Below the pieces are notes generated by a model. That model was given only the letters and a program-made list of their open reading frames with translations, searched no databases and was not told the origin of the DNA. This document shows, one piece after another, positions 56,919 to 64,000 of a DNA stretch of 64,000 bases. The stretch covers positions 682,001 through 746,000 of the forward strand of contig JANFAH010000001.1 of assembly GCA_024663395.1 (NCBI GenBank), written 5' to 3'. Both the position numbers and the translations under genes were made by a program. Origin of the DNA: Pisolithus tinctorius (taxonomy: Eukaryota > Basidiomycota > Agaricomycetes > Boletales > Pisolithaceae). Numbering within the stretch: position 1 is the stretch's first letter; every line of letters starts with the position of its first letter.

Positions 56919-58106
56919 ATGAGGCCGTCTATAATTTTACTCCTCCGTAGTATATACAATGTTTTTTTACATTTCGCATTTTAATTGACCACTGCAGCCG
57001 CATCATATACTCAACATTTACTTAGAGTGAGAAAAAGACAATGGCTAGACAGCCAACAGAATTGCGAAGGATAATCTCATTCTACTAAAACAACCGCTGA
57101 TGTATCCCGATAGGCAGAAGCTTAGCGAATGCATGGCTTTGCGATATAGCATAGTTAACATGAAGCTTAAAAAATAAGATAGTGGGATGGTCTCATTCTG
57201 CTAAAACCGGAGGTGATGGAGCCTGATAGACGGAACCCGAATGTGCGGGCTATGCTATTTACAGCGTTCACTTGGGATTTACAAAACACGATAACGACTA
57301 ATAATAGGATAACAATATTTACAGCGTTCACTTGGGAGTTACAAAACAAGATAATGGCTAATAATAGGATAACAATGCAAAGGAAGATGTCAGCCTGCGA
57401 AAACAGCATTCCACGGATCCCGATAGACGGAACCCTTCCAAATGAGCGGCCTGCGCAATATGCAAGGTTGATATGCACTGTCTCGACCTGCTAACATGGA
57501 ATTTGATGGATCCTGATAGACAGAACCCTTCAAAGTGAGCGGACTGTGTGAGATGCAAGGCTGAGAGCAATTGGTCATCAGATGCAAATGCAAAGCAATA
57601 TTCTCATTGCACTAATGTAGGATCCAAGGTATGCCCACAGGTTGGACATGTGCAAATGAGCAGAGAGTGAGATTCGCAAGATTCAATTCAGGGAGAAAGT
57701 TGCATTCTGCTATTGTAGGAGCCAATGTATTTCGATAGGTGGAAGCTTGGCAAATGAGCAGATAAATATTTCTCAGCAGACAGAAATACCACCAAGGGCA
57801 TTCAGCCAGTCACTAGTGCCCAATTCACCCTCTGCATTGAGCAATAAATATTCTGTTTCCCAACAATGGTTTGTTGCTGTTCATCTCAGCCTGCGGACGC
57901 ATGAGCCTTTCAAGACAGACGATATACATATGCATGTCATACCAGACATATCCACAATGTAAATAAAACATGCAAAAGGTAAATGAATGAGCTAGCTTGC
58001 CACTGGGCGTCTCCTGCGAAGTACCCGCTGACCCGCCCATCAGCTACAGGGCAGAATGCAAGGGCGGGGGATGGAAACTGCAGGTTCACATTGAGCTAAC
58101 ATTTAA
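56919..58106. repeat. Repeat-rich spacer (copy B)
   Basis: Counterpart of 13305-14612 in copy A. It includes repeated gatcccgatagacggaaccc words and a local duplication near 57255-57375 of the block containing tttacagcgttcacttggga and aacgactaataataggataaca. No gene is supported. Confidence 0.62.
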
Positions 58107-61100
58107 CTACAAATCTTTCTGCAGGACAAACTGAATATCAGTCGCATTCATGGCCTGCCATTTGCGTTCGGCATGCTCGGCCAACCTCGAATACATCATC
58201 CTCTGCCTCGCTGCATAACACCGCACCCCAGGAGCTCCAATAGCACTGTTTCCCATCTGTATCTTATGCCATTCTTTTGCTCGAAATCTGAAGAAACTTA
58301 TAGCCCATTGAAATTCTGATATTACGAGCTCTTCCTCTTCTTCCCAACGATCTTTGACGGATTTTGCTCGCAGCCAATGAATGTGATAAACTAATTGAAG
58401 CAAATTCATCAACCTCAAAGCACTTTTGAACAGTAAGGTCAACATACATTCAGACATCCAACTCTTTGATTCTGTGTCCTGCAGGACGTTGATCGACCAA
58501 AACCATGGAAGATGGGTTCCACGGTGCTCCTGTGCATTTTGGGAGAAGGCCGCTGTCTGCACAGCCAGGTCTTCTTTATGAAGCTCTTGATAACTTCCTA
58601 AGATATCTGCACCTGCACCAAGTGCAACCATGGCATCTCTGCATCGATTATAAATCGTGGCCTGTTTTTTTACTGAGACATTGACAGCGCGGATCATATC
58701 CCAGGCCCGAGTTTTCATAGAATAGCTCTTAGCTGTGCGCACCACCCCCTGAAAGACAGCCGCCTTGTCTGCCAACGTAAGATGGAGGCCATGTAGTGCA
58801 TCATTAGCTTGACCTGTGCGAAGCTTCAGCTCCATTTCTGCAAGATTTTGAAGCCCTCAAGCTCGACATGCGTCAATGCCAAGAGTGGATGGAAGTGGCA
58901 ATTTGTCCTGCGGTCCTGCCAGGGTTCCATCTGAGGCGGGCAACTCATCCCCCACATCGTCCAGCCAACCATCATCCAAAGCATAATCCTGCTCGGAATT
59001 TGCGTCAAGAAACGCAGTCGGCTGTACGGATTTGCTGGCGGAAGTGTTGGAGCCCACTTCAAGGTGCAGCTTCAAGTAAATCGCGGCATCCGCGATAAAA
59101 CCCGATTGTTCAGATGAAATGCGATCAGCATGGCGTGCCATAGCCAATTTTTTCAATTCCGATGCCCATTCCCCGACGTCCTTTCTGTCCATGTGAAGTG
59201 AGGTTATGGCCTCTTCTAAGCGTAAACCGCGTGCTAGCCAACTAGCCGCTCCATGTAGGCTTCCGCTGGGTCTTGGTTCCTCCAATAACGTTAGTTCAAT
59301 GGCACACACTGTTGGTGCTTCTCGTGATATGTAAGTATTTTGCGTTTATCCAAAAAGGCGGATGCCATACCCGCCCTTAATTGAACTTCGAAGATGTCCA
59401 TGGCAGATGGGTCGGTGACGCGATCTTGCAGTGCACGAATCTCTTGCGTTCGCCAGCTGTCTCGCTGCTCTGCAGTCAAGGCTTCATCTAGCTTTATATA
59501 TGCCTGCCTCGCCAATGGCGCTGCTGCTCGAGCCGCTTTGAGCTTCTGCGATAGGCTATCCACTTAATCTTGGATGTCAGAGAGTGCGCTGCAAGTGGAT
59601 GCTCAGACTAACCAATCTGAATCATCTTCATGAAGTTGGAATCATTCATCTGGAAATCCAGCAGTTCTTGGCAATGTGGTGAGGTCATCCCGCGTGCAGA
59701 TGTGGATGCCACGTTAAGGACGGACCACAACGTTTCAATGATTTCTCCGTCTACCCATCCAGCCCCCTTGATGAACAGCGGGGCATACCGTGCATAACAT
59801 TCCTTCTTGTGCCCATGCACATGCCATATGCCAATTCCAGGGATAATCCGAAGTGATGACAGGATATCAATCAACTCACTTCGACCCACACGCTTCCGCA
59901 GATTCGTCATGTAGGAGCAATTAATGTTGTAGAAGCAAACCACTTGTTTGATCCCTTCCATATTGTATCCCAACGCATTTGCCAAAGAGTAGTCCATGTT
60001 CAACTGTCTGCAGCGCCATCAGTGGGTGTCAAAATCGACGATTCAACCTCATACCTTTCTCCTTTTTGGAAGTCAACAACACAATGCGGATAAAAGCATC
60101 CGTGCCATGTGCATGCAGTCGCCCCAATTCCGGTCGCATGAAGCTTTCCCCAGGCTGCGTTTGCCTGACTGATAGCTCTGTGGTTGTTGCAGGTGGATTT
60201 CTGTGCCTGAGCTCAGATCATGTTTTGCATGGGTTGAATGAATTCATACCTCCACAATATGTGGAGTGGCCTTCAAATAGTCCGCATAGTTTGGATTGGT
60301 CACCATATAACCTAGTCCGTCCATCAACCGCACTTGATCTTTGGATTTCCGCTCATGCATGTGTTCCGCTTTAAAGTTTCCATCCATTACTACTGTGCAG
60401 GTGAACCGCCAGCTGGAGAAGGTCAGCATATGAGGATTGAAGTATTGGAGCAGCTTACTGGTCCAAATCCTCATTGGTATCAACATTTATTCCAGGCTGG
60501 GGGCATGCTGCACAAAATAATGCCAGTCCGCCTTTCTCTGCTGACCTGGTTGTCCCGCGGAATCCATTCCATTTAAGTAGCTTGAGGTATCTCCATTTCC
60601 ACGCAACCCATAGAAGCTCATGGTATCTATCCTGATTGACCCTTCAGATATTCCAACACTTGGAACCAAAATACCAAATCTTACTGGAACTAGGTGTGGA
60701 AACACACTGGATGTGATCCGACGCAACTTGCTGTAATAGTTCATACTGGACATTCCACATTCCAGGTTGTCCCTCAGGAAGTCATCCAGAACCGCGAATG
60801 TGAATGCGGTGCTTGGCTTCTCGAACGTTGAGGGAAATAGTTTGGCTCTGAGTAACTGTATGTATCGGGCTTCTGCAGTCTCGCATTCACACCAATTCAC
60901 TACAATGAAATGAACACCTGTGACATCCACGACAGTGAGATATCTTGACCCCGCTGGAGGACGGAGGTGCTTTGGGTTTTCTTCAATATCTTCCACATCT
61001 TCCCACTCTTGATCATCCATGGGCAGAGGTTCACCTGCTGCTTGCTGGGCTGGTGCGATTGCATGGGGACAGGGTGCTCCACCATGTCCCAGGTGCAACC

Positions 61101-61758
61101 AAACGCCAGTCTGTGGGTCTTGATGTGAATGTAATTCTGGGCAACCAGCTGATCTCTCACCATATGGAGGGTGGATTCCTCGTAGAAGTCCCCTGTCCAC
61201 TGTTGGATCCTGTGGAAAGGCAGACTCTCATGACTCTTCCGGCAACATTCTGTGCAGAATAGGGGCTGATGCAAGCAATCCGGACATCTGTACACCCCAT
61301 CGTTGCCACACCAGGTGCAGTTCCTTGGCTCTGGGAAGGCTTCCAGCTCCAGGAGTATCTTCAAGAACTCCCCCTTCCGTGGAACCCATTCGCAGATGTA
61401 ATCGTTCTGCGTCTGACACACCATGTGAAGTCCGCTTTCAGGTTGGCGAACTGCTGCATACCTTTTTCCGCAGTAACATCAGCTGCTGGACTGGTGGGCT
61501 CATGCTTTCATGTCCGTCGAAGGCTGAATCCGCCCATGCATCAAAGTACTTGTGGGAGCGAGACCTTGAATGCTTGGATGGCGAGGATCGGGGAGAATGG
61601 ACAGGGGTTGCTGGATCTGGCTGTTTGATCGCGACTTCTACCAATCGCGATCTATATCTACCTCCAGTTCTCCGAGTCTTGACTTCCAGCTGCTTCACCC
61701 GATGGCCTGGGGTAGGACCAATCATTCTCATGCCCTTTTGAGTACTTCCCTTGGCCAT
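58107..61758 (-). pseudogene. KDZ transposase with CxC2 cysteine cluster (copy B, nearly intact)
   Basis: The start at 61758 (MAKGSTQKGMRMIGPT) matches copy A. Exon 1 runs to about 61440. The CxC2 exon follows (61424 down; CTWCG, RCPDC, CTECC, then SHESLPFHRI). The core includes VMDGN near 60384, STCNNHRA near 60200, FYNINCSY near 59929, VHGHKKECYARYAPLF and DGEIIETLW near 59735. The C-terminal part (59563-58107) includes HWLRAKSVKDRWEEEEEL. One TGA (58857-58859) replaces a sense codon that reads CAA in copy A, as expected if the ancestor was CGA. Otherwise the frame is better preserved than in copy A. The Asn in the second catalytic motif is shared with copy A. The transposase is convergent with the Cys-cluster gene. 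Confidence 0.88.
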
Positions 61759-62179
61759 CTGGAGGTTGCTGATTTGACAGTATGAGGTCAGTTGTTAGAA
61801 ACACTACCGCTAGTGCAAGTCGCTTTATCATTTAGCTCTATTGATGTCAGTACCTTAACACATGTCAGGGCATAAATACAAATGCAACTACACTGGCCTT
61901 GTGCAATGCATGGCGCTGCCTTCTTATTACCGCTCAATCCCTGCCCGCACATTCCCTTCCTGCTGCAACATTACCTGGGTGCTTTGCCTGGATTATGATG
62001 GTGAATTTGGATGCTATATTAGCTGATGTAGGTGAAACGAGATGTTCGGTATCAATATAAGTATGGATATGATTGGGCCAGCCAACTGACAGCCCGGATG
62101 CAAACCGGGAGCTAATCTGCCTTTGGGCGGGATCCTGTCAAAGAGATCAGCCCGATTGGATATTTCGGTCGCTTCACGG

Positions 62180-62942
62180 TGTAGGGAGCCGTATACTCCC
62201 TGAGGCTGGAACAGGAATCTGTCACTAAATTCCACAGGCCTCTACGACTAACCCGTTTCGGAATTTTTCGGAATTTTTTCCCGCTCGTGTCCCCGCGTTT
62301 CCTCCCAACCCCTGTCCCCTTCGGACTCTCTACCAACCTTCAGCGTGTCGCTCAGTCATCAAAACGCTGATCATTCAGTAGCCGTGCCATCGCTCAGCCA
62401 CGTCACCAGTCGTCCGTGCCACTTACCTCTAAAAAACCCCGGTTTCCCCTGTCGCCCTAAATTCCGCAAGCTGGACTTTGTGCCAGTACGCTACGCTCTG
62501 CCCTCCTGTGCCACTCAGCTCCACCTCCCACTTGTACGCATACTCTTGTTCTGTTGGAAGATACCCCTTACCATTGTCCCGTTCTTACTCTTGTCTACTA
62601 CCCACCAGACTATTTCACGTGCATCTGTATTTCGCTGACGTCTGATGTCCTTCCCTTTATTTTCCGGTCTTTTAGTTTTTCCGCCCCACCTTACTCCAAC
62701 TCGTACCTACTTTCCCTGTACTATATAATTCCGCCATAGCGTCAGAAATAGGACACCCACCTTTTGGAGTCACTATCTAGTCTGCTGCGTCTTCAGTGTC
62801 CCCAGAGGTCTTCGTGTCTCCTGTGTCCTCCAGCCCTGCACACTTAATCCCGTGTCCCTTTTGCTTCGAATTTGCTCCTCTTGACGCGAAGCGACCCCTC
62901 GGAATTTCATATACCCGTCTTGCTGTTCCTCACACGTCTACA
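62180..62942 (+). repeat. 5' LTR of a second Gypsy element (probable)
   Basis: A break in KDZ copy B occurs exactly at 62180, where the sequence begins TGTAGGGAGC. A matching CTACA end lies at 62938-62942, which would give a 763-bp LTR with TG..CA ends. A TATA-like word (actatataat) lies near 62720, within this span. The partner LTR is outside the window, so the 3' border is inferred from the terminal palindrome only. Confidence 0.6.
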
Positions 62943-64000
62943 TCTGCCCGGAATTAAATCCCACAACTCTCGCTTGAATTTCCCCACCACTTCTAAGCCC
63001 ATTCTTGACCTCTCCTTCCACACAGTACCCCTTGGGACGATCCTAGGGAATTCCCCCTTCACCCTTCCTCTAGTCGCACACTTCCCAGAAGTCGTGTCCC
63101 ACAACGTTTTGGAGCCCACCGCGAGGGGTCTGTAGATCTGGAAAGGAGATCCTTACGACCCACTCGTCAAAGAACCGAACTCGAAGAGCTCTTAGAGCCC
63201 TTCCGCAGACTATCTATTTCCTCAGCAGAAATCTTAATTCCGGTAGCTGATCCTAGAGATATTTCAGAGCCACACTCGTCAGACTCAGATCTCGGTTTAG
63301 ACGAGATCTTTCGGAGCCCAGAGTCCCCAGCGTTTTACCCAGCGTTTCCAGGAGGCTTCGACTTCGACGAGCCCTTCGATCCTCCCGCTGAACGTCAAGA
63401 ACTTTTGCCTCTCTCAGAACTAACTTCTTTGTCGTCCTCGCCATCCAGTGACTCAGAACTAGCCGCTGAACAGCTCCTACTTCCTTCCCATTCCCTAATC
63501 GCAAATTCCGCTACCTCCCTTTCTACTCAAATACCCATACAGAATTCTCTTGCCTCGACTCTCTAGAATTCCGCTCCTATCCTTCCCCGAATTCCGATCC
63601 AGATCCCCGTACCACCTCGCATAATGTCTGGAGCAAGAGACATGCCACTCAGGGGTTCTAACAAAGCCCCGAAGTTTTCCAGTCGTACCGAAGACATCAC
63701 TCGCTACCTTGAAGACGTCGAACAACTCTGCATCAAAGCTGGCCTTGACACCGGGAAAGATAAGATCCACTGGGTCATTCGTTACGCTGACCACAACGAG
63801 GCGGAGTTTTGGTCAACCTTAGACGCCGCAACCGACGGCTTCAATGACTGGGATGCATTTTCCAAAGAACTCCTGAATTACTATCCAGGTGCCTCGGTGA
63901 AAGATCGTCGCTATACTAAAGCCGACCTTGAAACCTTACTCTACCATCAAGTTCAGAAACCGATGGGATCACTGGAAGATCTCGGGAAATACGTCCGTGA
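62943..64000 (+). pseudogene. Ty3/Gypsy gag, partial at the window edge
   Basis: From about 63132 a frame is open (ELEELLEPFRRLSIS, then acidic/Ser-rich) up to a TAG at 63564-63566. After this stop, an ATG at 63624 starts MSGARDMPLRGSNKAPKFS, followed by ITRYLEDVEQLCIKAGLD and DWDAFSKELLNYYPG. This is a typical Ty3/Gypsy capsid N-terminus of mushroom elements and is open to the window end. Whether the upstream frame is a leader now cut by a stop, or real noncoding leader, is not clear. The region 62943-63131 is probably untranslated leader. The rest of the element lies outside. Confidence 0.72.

Larger units (their letters stand above)
53135..62179 (-). mobile_element. KDZ-type DNA transposon, copy B (interrupted at 62180)
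   Basis: This second copy is in reverse orientation to copy A and collinear with it from A 36958 back to about A 9240 (right array, Cys-cluster gene, repeat spacer, transposase). It lacks the solo LTR at 17313-19163 and the Gypsy element, so it supplies empty sites for both. The outer right end shares ccacatagtgtagtc with copy A. At 62180 a Gypsy LTR begins in the transposase promoter region, so the rest of copy B should lie past the window edge. Confidence 0.87.

Noticed and set aside
62345..62739. Small plus-strand frames in the LTR at 62180-62942
   Set aside because: They are Pro/Ser/Thr-rich, with no similarity to other copies in the window. The region behaves as an LTR with a TATA-like word.

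Overview
The window looks like transposon-saturated genomic DNA from an Agaricomycete (mushroom-forming basidiomycete). Four things suggest this: KDZ-type transposase genes with the CxC2 cysteine cluster, a TET/JBP-like dioxygenase relic in the same element, Ty3/Gypsy, DIRS-like and PIF/Harbinger-like elements with the protein style known from mushrooms, and genes with many short introns of about 50 bp. I cannot assign a species. Almost every coding region is an element gene, and most are broken. Several nonsense codons can be explained as CGA to TGA.

Region 1-36958 is one large KDZ element (copy A), cut off by the left edge of the window. In order it holds: a left subterminal repeat array (1-480); a broken TET/JBP-like 2OG-Fe(II) dioxygenase (+); a long multi-exon gene of unknown function (-), split by a solo LTR (2484-4295); the KDZ transposase (+, 9661-13304); a repeat-rich spacer; a small Cys-cluster/coiled-coil gene (-, 14617-16348); and a right subterminal array rich in GGGCCC motifs. 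The right array is interrupted by a second solo LTR (17313-19163) and by a complete but decayed Ty3/Gypsy retrotransposon (20713-36940; 285-bp LTRs; target duplication TGTGA). That Gypsy element carries three insertions of its own: a 714-bp solo LTR with target duplication ACAGG, a third copy of the 1.8-kb solo LTR, and a 3.9-kb foldback-like element with minisatellite inverted ends.

Region 53135-62179 is a second copy (B) of the KDZ element in the opposite orientation, so the two right ends face each other. Copy B preserves the empty site of the Gypsy insertion. It is interrupted at 62180 by the 5' LTR of another Gypsy element, whose gag begins near 63624 and runs off the window.

The 16 kb between the two copies holds a tandem duplication of about 3.5-3.7 kb on the minus strand (37.1-40.1 kb and 40.15-44.05 kb). 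Each unit has an unknown gene, a coiled-coil gene and a fragment of the ESCRT-I gene VPS28. Next come a DIRS-like tyrosine-recombinase retrotransposon (44392-49724, flanked by a 43-bp direct repeat), a PIF/Harbinger-like transposase (49958-51525, one stop codon), a G-run repeat, and a further coiled-coil gene (-, 51796 to about 53125) that abuts the end of KDZ copy B.

The most interesting signals are the KDZ plus TET/JBP gene arrangement; a 159-codon open frame of exactly the same length in the U3 region of all three 1.8-kb solo LTRs, with many third-position changes; the shared CGA-to-TGA decay; and the foldback element with minisatellite ends.
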